Numbered from the stretch's first letter, positions 1-8,351 are shown. The stretch: 13,095 nucleotides of DNA from Proteiniphilum sp. (GCA_016649795.1 JAENWZ010000033.1:1-13095); one strand, 5' to 3'. Notes: generated from the letters alone by a model not told the origin. Program-made: numbers and translations.

Positions 1-91
1 GTATAATTACACTTAGAAATATAGGTTTATACAAATCTATACAATAATAAGAATTATACTAGATATTTGCCTGTTTTCATGTTATAAATTA
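1..91. other. AT-rich non-coding DNA ending at a probable junction
   Basis: This stretch is very AT-rich and has no convincing coding sequence. The phosphoesterase frame stays open back to a TAG at 14-16, but its translation here is low-complexity Ile/Tyr/Lys-rich and unlike the protein family. Family-like sequence starts only near position 95 (Gly-Phe-Glu-Tyr-Asp-Gly-Tyr). TATAC occurs at 28-32, 38-42 and 55-59, and GTATAATT at 1-8 is the inverse of 52-59. That may be simple AT-rich chance or the end of a mobile element. I see no transposase fragment. Confidence 0.5.
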
Positions 92-148
92 AACCATGGT
101 TTTGAATATGACGGATATAAGTTTATCGGACTGGCATCGGGACCCAAT

Positions 149-1609
149 ATGCGTATGGGGCCGGGACAGATACCGCGGGAGAACCTCACCTGGTTTTTTG
201 AAGAACTGGAAAAAACAGATACCGGTATGCCCATTATTTATGTGAACCATTACCCGATGGACAGCGGATTGAACAACTGGTTTGAAGTGATGGATGCGTT
301 CAAACCCTACAATGTTCAACTGATGCTTTGCGGGCATGGACATAATAACAAAGCGATGCATTTCGAAGGGGTGAACGCTGCGATGTGCCGCTCCAACCTA
401 AGGGCGAAACAGGATTTCGGTGGTTATACCATTCTCACGGTGGATACAGATTCCATCACCCTGCAGGAGCGTGTCGTTTCCGGCGAAACATTGTCACCGT
501 GGCTTAGCTATTCAACAAACGAACGCCCTAGGTGGGAGAGTAATCCGCCCCGTCCCGATTATGCCCTCAATCAGAACCATCCCTATGTGACGGAAGTGTG
601 GAGCCTTCAGGAGAAGAGCGATATGGGAAGCGGGATGCATCTGCACAACGATCAGCTTGTTTACACCAATACTTCCGGAGAGATCAAAGCGGCGAACGCA
701 AATGACGGCAGTACCCTCTGGACTTTTAAGACGAATGGCAAGATCTATTCCACACCCACGGTTTGTAAAAACCAGGTGTGGGTGGCTTCGTCTGATACCT
801 ACCTCTATGGATTAAATGCAGACAACGGAAAAGAACTGTTCAAGCTGAAAAATGACAAGGCGGTGGTCTCCTCTCCCGTCTGCTCCGGCAACAAAGTGAT
901 CATTGCCGGTGGTGACGGGCATTGCCGGGCGTGGGATGTAACAACAGGCAAACTCCTGTGGGATTTCGACAGCGTGAAGAATTTTGTGGTGACACGCCCC
1001 CTCGTGAATGATGGGGTGTTATTCTTCGGAAGCTGGGGTAACCGGTTTTACGCACTCGACATAGAAACGGGGAAATCGCGGTGGATATGGCACAACGGGC
1101 ATGCAAACCGTATGCTCTCTCCTGCTCAGGTTATACCTGTTACTACCCGCGGACGTATTTATCTCGCTTCACCTGACAGATACATGACTGTCCTGGACGA
1201 AAAATCGGGTGAAGTGATCTGGCGATACAATGATCCGGAAAACAGGGTGCGTGAATCCATCGGTATATCGGAAGATGGCAATACTGTCTACGCCAAAACG
1301 ATGGATGGTGAACTCCTTGCTATTGATGCCTCCGTTCCCGAAAGGAAGATCAAATGGATCTCATCGGGGGAAGATATGGGTTATGAACTGACACCTACTC
1401 CGGTGGTGGAGAAGAACGGCGTTGTTTTCGCACCCACCGATAAAGGGCTGATCTACGCCTACCGTGCATCTGACGGTGCTTTTCTCTGGAAATACCGGAT
1501 TTCCAACGGGCTGATTAATATGATTCTACCAACAGACAGTGGAGAGTTATACGTTTCTGCAATGGATGGGAAGCTGGTAAAGCTGAAAATCTATTTTTGT
1601 AAACAATGA
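149..1609 (+). CDS. 5'-truncated metallophosphoesterase / PQQ beta-propeller protein (probable pseudogene)
   Basis: The reading frame gives 486 residues from its first ATG. Residues 1-110 are the C-terminal half of a calcineurin-like phosphoesterase domain, with the late metal-ligand motifs Asn-His-Tyr-Pro (His34) and Gly-His-Gly-His (62-65). Residues about 150-480 are a PQQ/BamB-like propeller with repeated blades of the type 'DxxTGKxxWxF'. Intact relatives are, from memory, exported proteins with roughly 120 more N-terminal residues: a signal peptide plus the DxH, GDxxD and GNHD metal-binding motifs. None of these is present. Family-like residues continue upstream of the ATG to about position 95, where the sequence turns abruptly AT-rich, and no in-frame ATG, GTG or TTG lies between. 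I infer a 5' deletion or rearrangement. The product should be cytoplasmic and lack a complete metal centre, so it is probably non-functional. The last codons (IYFCKQ) are AT-rich, unlike the rest of the gene. Confidence 0.8.
   Translation: MRMGPGQIPRENLTWFFEELEKTDTGMPIIYVNHYPMDSGLNNWFEVMDAFKPYNVQLMLCGHGHNNKAMHFEGVNAAMCRSNLRAKQDFGGYTILTVDTDSITLQERVVSGETLSPWLSYSTNERPRWESNPPRPDYALNQNHPYVTEVWSLQEKSDMGSGMHLHNDQLVYTNTSGEIKAANANDGSTLWTFKTNGKIYSTPTVCKNQVWVASSDTYLYGLNADNGKELFKLKNDKAVVSSPVCSGNKVIIAGGDGHCRAWDVTTGKLLWDFDSVKNFVVTRPLVNDGVLFFGSWGNRFYALDIETGKSRWIWHNGHANRMLSPAQVIPVTTRGRIYLASPDRYMTVLDEKSGEVIWRYNDPENRVRESIGISEDGNTVYAKTMDGELLAIDASVPERKIKWISSGEDMGYELTPTPVVEKNGVVFAPTDKGLIYAYRASDGAFLWKYRISNGLINMILPTDSGELYVSAMDGKLVKLKIYFCKQ
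1592..1599 (+). promoter_or_regulatory. Candidate Bacteroidetes -7 box for the CE15 gene
   Basis: TATTTTTG matches the Bacteroidetes -7 consensus TAnnTTTG exactly and lies 21 bases before the CE15 start codon. The -33 element is poor: TGGG at 1567-1570, 21 bases upstream, stands in for TTTG. The box sits inside the last codons of the truncated gene, so the esterase may be transcribed independently. This is a pattern match only, and such boxes occur by chance in AT-rich DNA. Confidence 0.35.
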
Positions 1610-1620
1610 TATAGTTATTT

Positions 1621-2916
1621 ATGATCAAAAAAAACTTTATTCTAATCCTCTTTCTTTTATTCGGGGTTAATAGTTATTCCCAACAATATAATGTTAATTA
1701 TGATGAATTGGAAATTAATCCATATAGTCTGCCTTCAATTTTAACCTCTTATGGCGGTATGAATATTGATAATATTGATGATTGGGAGAAATTTAGAAAA
1801 CAGGAAATTTTTAATTCATTTGTTTCGAATATTTACGGTAGAGTGCCCGGGGATATTGACACAATGAGAATAATTACGAAAGAAAGTGATGGAGAGGCTT
1901 TTGATGGAATTGCAAAAAGAAAACAGTTGACTTTGGTCTTAGAGGAGAACAGTAGAAAAATTTGGATTGACCTGTTAATCTACTTACCTAAAACAGATAA
2001 GAAAGTACCTGTCTTTTTAGGATATAATTTTTTTGGGAATCACACAATAACAGATGACCAGGGGGTTGGTATTACCAATTCATGGGTGCCAAAAAGACCC
2101 AATCTCGGCATGAATTCTAATAACGCCAGTGAGGAATCACGCAGAATTATGAAAAATAGGTGGTCTATTGAAAAGATAATTAAAGCAGGTTATGGTTTAG
2201 TCACGTTGTATTGTGGTGATATCGATCCGGATAAAGCTGATTTTAACGATGGTGTCCATTCACTATTTTATGCAAAAAATCAAGAGACACCATCTCCGGA
2301 TGAGTGGGGAACCATCGCTGCATGGAGCTGGGGACTATCACGGATAATGGATTATCTGGAAGTTGATGAAGAAATAGATGATGAGAAAGTGATTGTTTTT
2401 GGACATTCGAGACTAGGGAAAGTTGCATTATGGACCGCCGCTTCTGATAATCGTTTTGCAGCCTGTATTGCAAACAATTCGGGTTGTATGGGGGCTGCCC
2501 TGTCTAAAAGAAATTTCGGGGAAACAGTTGAAGTGGTAAACAAGGCTTTTCCCCATTGGTTTTGTGGAAATTTTAAGAAATATTCGAATAATGAGGATCT
2601 ATTACCATTAGACCAACATATGTTACTCGCATTAATTGCTCCTCGTCCGTTGTATGTTGCAAGTGCAAGTGAAGATTTATGGGCAGATCCTAAAGGAGAG
2701 TTTTTATCAATAAAGCATGCGTCTGTTGTGTACAATTTATATGGAATTCACGGGTTTTCTTCATCTGAGATGCCCAAGATTAATTCACCCGTTATCGATG
2801 TGGTAAGCTATCACATAAGAGCCGGAAAACATGATGTTACCGAATTTGACTGGGAACAATATATTACTTTTGCAAGTAAAAACTTAACGGAAAAAACCGA
2901 AATCACGAAAAAATAA
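1621..2916 (+). CDS. Secreted CE15-family (glucuronoyl esterase-like) alpha/beta hydrolase
   Basis: This 431-residue protein has a Sec signal peptide (residues 1-21: Lys-Lys, hydrophobic core, then Ser-Gln). It resembles carbohydrate esterase family 15, whose known members cut ester links between glucuronic acid on xylan and lignin alcohols. The nucleophile motif GHSRLGK (261-267) places the catalytic serine at 263. NSGCMGAALSKRNFGET follows at 286-302, APRPLYVASASEDLWADP at 340-357 with candidate acid Asp352, and the histidine is probably His404 in AGKHDVTEFDW (401-411). The position that carries Glu in some CE15 enzymes appears to be Asn286. Length fits the family. The gene is markedly more AT-rich than its neighbours: hand counts give 39 G+C in 120 bases at 1741-1860 against 68 in 120 at 841-960. 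That suggests acquisition from a low-GC donor. The family is well supported, the true substrate is not; annotation as 'acetylxylan esterase' is the main alternative. Confidence 0.85.
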   Translation: MIKKNFILILFLLFGVNSYSQQYNVNYDELEINPYSLPSILTSYGGMNIDNIDDWEKFRKQEIFNSFVSNIYGRVPGDIDTMRIITKESDGEAFDGIAKRKQLTLVLEENSRKIWIDLLIYLPKTDKKVPVFLGYNFFGNHTITDDQGVGITNSWVPKRPNLGMNSNNASEESRRIMKNRWSIEKIIKAGYGLVTLYCGDIDPDKADFNDGVHSLFYAKNQETPSPDEWGTIAAWSWGLSRIMDYLEVDEEIDDEKVIVFGHSRLGKVALWTAASDNRFAACIANNSGCMGAALSKRNFGETVEVVNKAFPHWFCGNFKKYSNNEDLLPLDQHMLLALIAPRPLYVASASEDLWADPKGEFLSIKHASVVYNLYGIHGFSSSEMPKINSPVIDVVSYHIRAGKHDVTEFDWEQYITFASKNLTEKTEITKK

Positions 2917-2992
2917 AAATAATATATTGTTAAATATTCTGTTACTGAACTTTCGCATGTGTTGCGTATACAGCTAAATCTTTCGACTGTCG

Positions 2993-3076
2993 ATGATTCG
3001 CGATCCGTACCTGCTCAATTATGGAGCGGATCATGTGCGCAATACAGGTGAATTATTCAGGAGCATATATAATTTA
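2993..3076 (+). pseudogene. Possible orphan gene remnant between convergent genes
   Basis: The frame from ATG 2993 reads MIRDPYLLNYGADHVRNTGE and continues LFRSIYNL before turning into AT-rich sequence and a stop at 3104-3106. The upstream stop in frame is at 2975-2977. The codons here (CGC, CCG, CTG, GCG, GTG) look like the native genes and unlike the AT-rich DNA on either side, so I infer leftover coding sequence from a disrupted gene. I do not recognise the protein. A minus-strand frame of similar length (about 3046-2944) is also open, so strand and reality are uncertain. The rest of 2917-3085 shows no clear terminator. Confidence 0.25.
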
Positions 3077-3085
3077 ATATCCTTT

Positions 3086-4912
3086 TTATTTTTTCCTGAA
3101 ACTTAATGTACGCGTACCGCTCACTCTCCCTGTAACAGTTCTGATGATGTATTTTACCTCGACAGGTTCACTATTGTCTAACTTAACGCTTACTTTAGCG
3201 GTGTAAGGTTTGCCGAATTGCATCGGATCCTCACCGTTCAAAGTATAGTATATTTTTGCACCTTCCACAGGCGGACTGAGAACCAGATCAAACTGATCAC
3301 CTTCAATCTCTTTGTGGGTGTGGCTGATGACATCGGGGATCCTGTAGTTGATACCTTTCCTGTCGAGCCAGACAAGATTGTGGCTTAATCGTTCCGAAAA
3401 ATTGTTGAAATCTTTCTTCGAATCACTCCACCCTATTTCAGCAACCGCCATCAACCTCGGGAAAGCCATATACTCCAGCTTCGGATTGCTGTGGATGAAT
3501 TCCATCCAGAGATTTCCCTGAACACCAACCACGTAATGATGGCTCTCTGCAGGGATTTTGGATGATAGGGGTTCATAGCTGTATACCTTCTCCAGTGGGA
3601 GGTTGCCGCCAATATTCGTCGGTTCTTCCCCGGGAGTTCCCTGGTAATAGTCGAGGTACATGAAGGAGGTGGGCGCCATCACCACTTCATGATGCATCTT
3701 CGCTGCCTCAATGCCTCCTTCTTCACCTCTCCAGCTCATCACCATTGCATTCTCGGCGAGTCCGCCCTCCATGATCTCATCCCAGCCGATCATTTTACGA
3801 CCTTTGCCCTGAAGATAGCTTCCCACTCTCTTCACGAAGTAGCTCTGTAGTTCATGTTCATCGTTCAGTCCTTCCATACGGATCTTTTCCTGACATTTGA
3901 GACACTGTTTCCAGCGGTCTTTGGGAGCTTCGTCACCACCGATATGGATAATTTCAGATGGGAACATCTCCAGCAATTCATCGAGTACATCCTCGATAAA
4001 TGTGTATGTCTGTTCGTTGCCGGCACACATCACATCTTTCTGTATGCCCCATTGTTCAAGCACCTTAAAAGGACCCCCTGTGCACGAAAGCTCAGGATAG
4101 GCGGCAAGAACGGCGAGGGTGTGTCCCGGCATATCTATTTCGGGGATAACTGTAATGTTTCTTTCTCCGGCGTAGGAAACGATCTCTCTTATCTGTTCCT
4201 TTGTATAATAACCTCCGTGTGGCAACCGGTCGAATGTCTCTGCAGGGTGTGCCAATTGTGTACCTCTTCTCCATGCCCCGATCTCCGTAAGCAGCGGATA
4301 TTTATCTATCTCAATCCTCCACCCTGCATCTTCAGTCAAATGCCAGTGAAGTATATTCAGCTTATAGTGTGCCATCAGGTCGAGGAATCTTTTCACTTCG
4401 TAGGGAGTGAAGAAATAACGTCCTACGTCCAGCATTGCTCCCCTGTATTTGAAACGAGGCTTGTCTTCAATGGCTGCCTGTGGTAGGGTTACCGTCTCAT
4501 CTCTCCCGGTCGGCATCAACTGCAGGAGAGTTTGCAAACCGTAGAAGAGACCGGCTCGGTCACCCCGGATAACAACCGAGTTTCGATCGATATCAAGCGT
4601 GTAGGACTCTTCCTCCGCGGATGTATCCAGTATGAAGCGGATCAAATTATTTCCATTGCGGGCAGTTCTCTTCTCGAAGAGTTGCAGATTATAATGCTCT
4701 TTCAGAAAATCATTGAGGAAGTCGGCGATATTTACCAGCTCTCGGTCACTGTAGGCGATTTTTGTATTTTCACTCAGAGTGAAAACGCCACCTTTGGCTT
4801 CCGCTTTCACCGGCTTGGGGATCACGTTCAACTCTTGTGACAACAAGGTTAAGGGGAGAAATAAAAACAATAGGTGTAAAAAATGCTTTTTCATTATCTT
4901 TTGTTGTTTCAT
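3086..4912 (-). CDS. Secreted GH20 beta-N-acetylhexosaminidase
   Basis: Glycoside hydrolase family 20 enzymes remove terminal GlcNAc or GalNAc from glycans by substrate-assisted catalysis. From the ATG at 4912 the product has 608 residues. It has a signal peptide to about residue 25 (leucine-rich core, LLS|QELN), a GH20 N-terminal alpha/beta domain (about 29-145), a TIM barrel (about 153-494) and a C-terminal chitobiase-type beta domain (about 530-605). The catalytic pair is Asp327-Glu328 in HIGGDE. Other conserved GH20 features are LHWHLTED (188-195), GWD (376-378), DYYQG (421-425) and GNLWME (466-471), so the enzyme should be active. There is no lipobox, so a periplasmic location is likely. 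I chose ATG 4912 because CTAAAAAAT precedes it; ATG 4894 is also possible. The longer frame starts with a TTG at 4945 that lies in a candidate promoter box. No SusC/SusD pair is nearby. It converges on the CE15 gene. Confidence 0.93.
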   Translation of the reverse strand: MKQQKIMKKHFLHLLFLFLPLTLLSQELNVIPKPVKAEAKGGVFTLSENTKIAYSDRELVNIADFLNDFLKEHYNLQLFEKRTARNGNNLIRFILDTSAEEESYTLDIDRNSVVIRGDRAGLFYGLQTLLQLMPTGRDETVTLPQAAIEDKPRFKYRGAMLDVGRYFFTPYEVKRFLDLMAHYKLNILHWHLTEDAGWRIEIDKYPLLTEIGAWRRGTQLAHPAETFDRLPHGGYYTKEQIREIVSYAGERNITVIPEIDMPGHTLAVLAAYPELSCTGGPFKVLEQWGIQKDVMCAGNEQTYTFIEDVLDELLEMFPSEIIHIGGDEAPKDRWKQCLKCQEKIRMEGLNDEHELQSYFVKRVGSYLQGKGRKMIGWDEIMEGGLAENAMVMSWRGEEGGIEAAKMHHEVVMAPTSFMYLDYYQGTPGEEPTNIGGNLPLEKVYSYEPLSSKIPAESHHYVVGVQGNLWMEFIHSNPKLEYMAFPRLMAVAEIGWSDSKKDFNNFSERLSHNLVWLDRKGINYRIPDVISHTHKEIEGDQFDLVLSPPVEGAKIYYTLNGEDPMQFGKPYTAKVSVKLDNSEPVEVKYIIRTVTGRVSGTRTLSFRKK

Positions 4913-4942
4913 ATTTTTTAGAGACAAAAAAATCATTGAGCG

Positions 4943-4977
4943 CAAAATAGTTCTGGGATCTGTTTAATTAAATCAAA
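4943..4977 (-). promoter_or_regulatory. Candidate promoter for the GH20 gene
   Basis: Read on the minus strand, TTTG (4977-4974) and TATTTTG (4949-4943) resemble the Bacteroidetes -33 and -7 elements, but the 24-base spacer is longer than the usual 19-21 and the -7 box lacks one base. An alternative is GTTG (5059-5056), 21 bases, then TACTTTTA (5034-5027), which has good spacing but a longer leader. Either lies in the 184-base gap before ATG 4912. That gap holds no other feature I can support. Confidence 0.25.
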
Positions 4978-5096
4978 ATCAGTCCGTAATGAGCTAAAAA
5001 CCTGGGGGTGTGCTCAATGTGAATGATAAAAGTACGAATATTCTTCCATTAATCGCAACTTTTTTTTAACAAAAACGGCGAAGAGGTCCTACACTG

Positions 5097-8000
5097 CTAT
5101 ATTTCCTCTATTGTCCCTAATCTCACATAAAAAACGAATCCCTTTACTCGGGGGTAGCCCATCTCTTCTATTGTCTTCACGTAACGCTCTACCTGACGGA
5201 TGTACTTTCTATCTTCCAGCTCGCCGAACTTATAATCGGCCACAATCACTTCGTCGTTACCAATCATTACCCTGTCGGGGCGACTGAACCCGAAGCGGGG
5301 ATGAAGCATCTGAGCCTCATTGAGTATGGTGTATTTGTCGGTGTACCAGTCTGAAACAGCGGGATGACTGAGGAAGTTACTTAACTCACCTATAGTCTTC
5401 TCTCTCTCCTGTTCGCTTAGTTCACCTTCCGAAATTTTTCTCTCCACCGCTGCCGGAATATCCGAAATATACTTCACCCTGCTGACGATATCGTGCATAA
5501 GCGTGCCGTAATCACGACTGCCATCGTCAGTGAAGAAGCCGATGGAGTTGAGGCGTAACTTCAGGCGGTTGTCGAAGGGGAGTGATTGCCATTTTCCTGT
5601 TTGACAGGTGCTTACCGTCTGTTTATCATCCTCAGCCCCCATTTTCTCCGGGTGGCCATACTCGAAGATGCTTTCGCTGTTGCCCTCACTGAAATGATTC
5701 CCCAGCGAAATTGTTTGTCTTTCGGAGTTCTGCGCATCCGGAATGTCGGTAATACTACGCCACAACAGATCGGCCACAGTGGTGATTGTTTCGGGTTTTC
5801 CGGGCTGAGGTGCGAAGGCAATCAACCGGTGCTTTGTGCGGGTAAAAGCAACATAGAGCAGGTTCAGATTGTCGATATAGGTGAACCTTTTTTCTTCCAG
5901 GTAATCGTCTCTGAAGATGGTATCAGCCAGTCCTTTTCCATATTTCAGCGGTGCCACACTCAATGCATCGAAAGGTGCGACTTTAGGCTTACACCAGATG
6001 ATGTTGTTGTGGGTTGCTTTGTGATCCACATCCCAGTCGGCGAAGGGCATGATTACCACGCCAAAGCCCAGTCCCTTCGACTTATGAATGGTGATGAGAC
6101 GAATGGCATCCTGATCGTCGGGTGAGAAGAGCGCTTTCTTGCACCCTTTCTCATCCCACCAGTCGAGGAAATCGTTCAGATCGGACGACGCTTTGGTGCT
6201 GAATCTGAGTGCAATGTCAAGAAATGCCTGCAGATGAGCGTTCTCTTTCTCATCGAGTGCATCTCCCGACAGTGCGAAGAATGATTCAACCATATCGTAG
6301 AATGGGAGAGAGCTCAGTTCGTTGAGGCGTGATTTGATCTCATCGGGAAAATCTCCCACAGCTTCTTCACGAAAGTTTTGCAGCGCCTCGTCGGGGGAGA
6401 TGCTCCTGTGAAACCTGTAAAATTCGTACACTGCCATCATCAGCCGCGTCTTGTCGTGCGGATTACGAAAATGGCGCATCAGCGCAATGACTGCTTTCAC
6501 ACTCTGCGCATTACCGATAAGGAGTGCTTCGTTGGAAATGATATCGTACCGGTAGGGCGACCCGGGATGCTGTTCCTTGTAATTAAGCAGCGTTTCAGCC
6601 ACCTCCGTTGCCTCATAGTTCCATCTCACAACAATAGCGATATCTTTCAAAGCGAAACCCTGATCCTGCAATGATTCAATTTCGTGTGGAAGCTGTTCCA
6701 GCACATCGCTCTTCCACTCATTTCCTTTATCGCATTGGAGGAAGGTTATTTTTACCTGTCCACCGCTATCTTCTTTATTTTTGGGCACATTTTGATACAC
6801 ATCAACATATGCATCTTCGATTTGTCTGTTACTGCTTCCGTCAGATTCACTCCCCGGCGTTTGTGCAACTGCTCTGTCGAAATCATTTTGCAGGATAGTA
6901 GCCGCCTTTGTAAAAAAAGCGTTGTAAAATTGTACGATATTGGCATCACTGCGCCAGTTGGTGTTGAGCAGATGCTTCTGTATATTCTCACCATGTAAAT
7001 CATTTTCCACCTGCTCTTCAAGCAGCCGCCAGTCGGAATTACGGAAACGGTAAATACTCTGTTTCACATCACCAACAATTAGATTAAAATTATTCGATGC
7101 CAGGCTCTCCTCAATCAGTGGTTTAAAGTTATCCCACTGCATACGTGAGGTATCCTGAAACTCATCGATCATGAAATTGGTGAGCAGGGTTCCCGTTTTT
7201 TCGTATATAAACGGTGAGTCAGTTCCTGAGATAATATCGTTCAACAGCTCCGTTGTATCCGAAAGGAAGAGCGTGTTGTTTTCCTGCTGCAGCTTGCGTA
7301 ACCGTAACTTGATATCATTGAGGATACCCAGGGTGAAGAAATTTCGCAGCAGTTGTTTCGCTGTCAGATAGTCACGGTCATTTAGGGAAAGCTGAATGAT
7401 GCTGTTCACACACTCATTCAGTCCAGCTGAATAGGCTGAACGGATGGCATTCTCTTTTTCCTTGCTGCTGATCCAAAGATCTGCATTATCAGCCAGTCCA
7501 ATAAGACGATTGGAGGGTTTCTCAATGATTCCGTTTGAGAGCTTAACGAAAAGCATGAAACCTGAATTTCTTTTATGTTTGAAATCGTCATACGCCAGAC
7601 CGTGATGCTCCATCAGGTTCAGCGCTTTCATGCCGATCACCTTCGCTTCGCGCTCATAGCTTTTCACGATACGCACGAGCATCTGCTTGTAGTTTGCGAG
7701 GTATGCCTTGTCCTGAATGATCGCGAAATCTTCGTCCGACAATGATTTGTAGGTCTCATTAAACAGCTGCTTTGACAAATCCTGCACCTGTTGGTCAATC
7801 TTCCAGCTTTTACCCTCCTCAATACGATCCTGCATAAACTTCAGCAGCCAGTCCGATAGGGTTTTGTTTTCGGGTTTGTCCAGCTCGGAAAGCATCAGGT
7901 CGATGGTCTCCATCAAAAGGGAGGTCTCATCCACCTCAATATTGAATCCTCCGGCCAAGCCCATTTCCCGTGTGAATGCACGCATAGTCCGCTGAAAGAA

Positions 8001-8351
8001 ACGATCGATGGTGCTGATAGAAAAAGCGGAGTAATCGTGCAGAATAGTTTCCAGGATGATGCATGCCTGTGAACGTACGCGGGCATCACTCATGGAGAAA
8101 TCAGTCATCAGCTCCTTCAGATATGGGGAATCTTTCCCCGAGGTCAGCCTGGATAATTCCTCCACGATACGCGATTTCATCTCATCGGTCGCCTTGTTGG
8201 TGAAGGTTACAGCCAGAATATGGCTGTGGTTATTCGGTTTGGAGAAGAGCAGATGAAGGTATTCGCCAGTTAGACGGTGTGTTTTCCCCGAACCAGCAGA
8301 GGCTTTGATCAGATGGACATATTGCCTGTCAGATGATACGTGATTTGGCAT
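5097..8351 (-). CDS. AddA/RecB-like UvrD-family helicase with C-terminal PD-(D/E)XK nuclease
   Basis: Such proteins unwind and trim double-strand DNA ends before RecA-dependent repair, as the AddA subunit of AddAB. From ATG 8351 the product has 1084 residues. Helicase motifs run in order: Walker A ASAGSGKT (17-24), motif Ia AVTFTNKA (47-54), motif II DEFQDT (396-401), motif III GDVKQSIYRFR (427-437), motif V ITIHKSKGLGF (753-763) and motif VI LLYVAFTRT (831-839). The C-terminus carries the RecB-type nuclease signature RPD (Asp1026) and DYK (Asp1039, Lys1041). The frame extends to a GTG at 8414, but the extra residues are not family-like and lie inside the upstream gene, so I prefer ATG 8351. 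That start overlaps the SUI1 gene by 23 bases, which suggests coupled translation. A partner AddB gene is often adjacent in Bacteroidetes but is absent here. Confidence 0.9.
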   Translation of the reverse strand: MPNHVSSDRQYVHLIKASAGSGKTHRLTGEYLHLLFSKPNNHSHILAVTFTNKATDEMKSRIVEELSRLTSGKDSPYLKELMTDFSMSDARVRSQACIILETILHDYSAFSISTIDRFFQRTMRAFTREMGLAGGFNIEVDETSLLMETIDLMLSELDKPENKTLSDWLLKFMQDRIEEGKSWKIDQQVQDLSKQLFNETYKSLSDEDFAIIQDKAYLANYKQMLVRIVKSYEREAKVIGMKALNLMEHHGLAYDDFKHKRNSGFMLFVKLSNGIIEKPSNRLIGLADNADLWISSKEKENAIRSAYSAGLNECVNSIIQLSLNDRDYLTAKQLLRNFFTLGILNDIKLRLRKLQQENNTLFLSDTTELLNDIISGTDSPFIYEKTGTLLTNFMIDEFQDTSRMQWDNFKPLIEESLASNNFNLIVGDVKQSIYRFRNSDWRLLEEQVENDLHGENIQKHLLNTNWRSDANIVQFYNAFFTKAATILQNDFDRAVAQTPGSESDGSSNRQIEDAYVDVYQNVPKNKEDSGGQVKITFLQCDKGNEWKSDVLEQLPHEIESLQDQGFALKDIAIVVRWNYEATEVAETLLNYKEQHPGSPYRYDIISNEALLIGNAQSVKAVIALMRHFRNPHDKTRLMMAVYEFYRFHRSISPDEALQNFREEAVGDFPDEIKSRLNELSSLPFYDMVESFFALSGDALDEKENAHLQAFLDIALRFSTKASSDLNDFLDWWDEKGCKKALFSPDDQDAIRLITIHKSKGLGFGVVIMPFADWDVDHKATHNNIIWCKPKVAPFDALSVAPLKYGKGLADTIFRDDYLEEKRFTYIDNLNLLYVAFTRTKHRLIAFAPQPGKPETITTVADLLWRSITDIPDAQNSERQTISLGNHFSEGNSESIFEYGHPEKMGAEDDKQTVSTCQTGKWQSLPFDNRLKLRLNSIGFFTDDGSRDYGTLMHDIVSRVKYISDIPAAVERKISEGELSEQEREKTIGELSNFLSHPAVSDWYTDKYTILNEAQMLHPRFGFSRPDRVMIGNDEVIVADYKFGELEDRKYIRQVERYVKTIEEMGYPRVKGFVFYVRLGTIEEI

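Noticed and set aside
1..60. Inverted repeat GTATAATT/AATTATAC as an insertion-sequence end
   Set aside because: Eight-base matches are expected by chance in such AT-rich DNA, and no transposase sequence or target duplication is visible.
2352..2735. 127-codon open frame on the minus strand
   Set aside because: It is antisense to the CE15 serine and acid motifs and is a shadow of that gene.
3854..4486. 210-codon open frame on the plus strand
   Set aside because: It lies wholly antisense to the barrel domain of the GH20 gene, whose catalytic motifs are intact, and its translation resembles no protein family.
1621..4912. A polysaccharide-utilisation locus formed by the CE15 and GH20 genes
   Set aside because: No SusC/SusD pair or sensor is present, the two genes converge, and their compositions differ, so a joint locus is not supported.
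5060..5068. Run of eight T as an intrinsic terminator for the helicase operon
   Set aside because: On the minus strand the run reads as A, and no GC-rich hairpin ending in a T tract is found downstream of the helicase stop.
5586..6125. 179-codon open frame on the plus strand
   Set aside because: It is antisense to the helicase-nuclease gene, which has uninterrupted motifs across this part.
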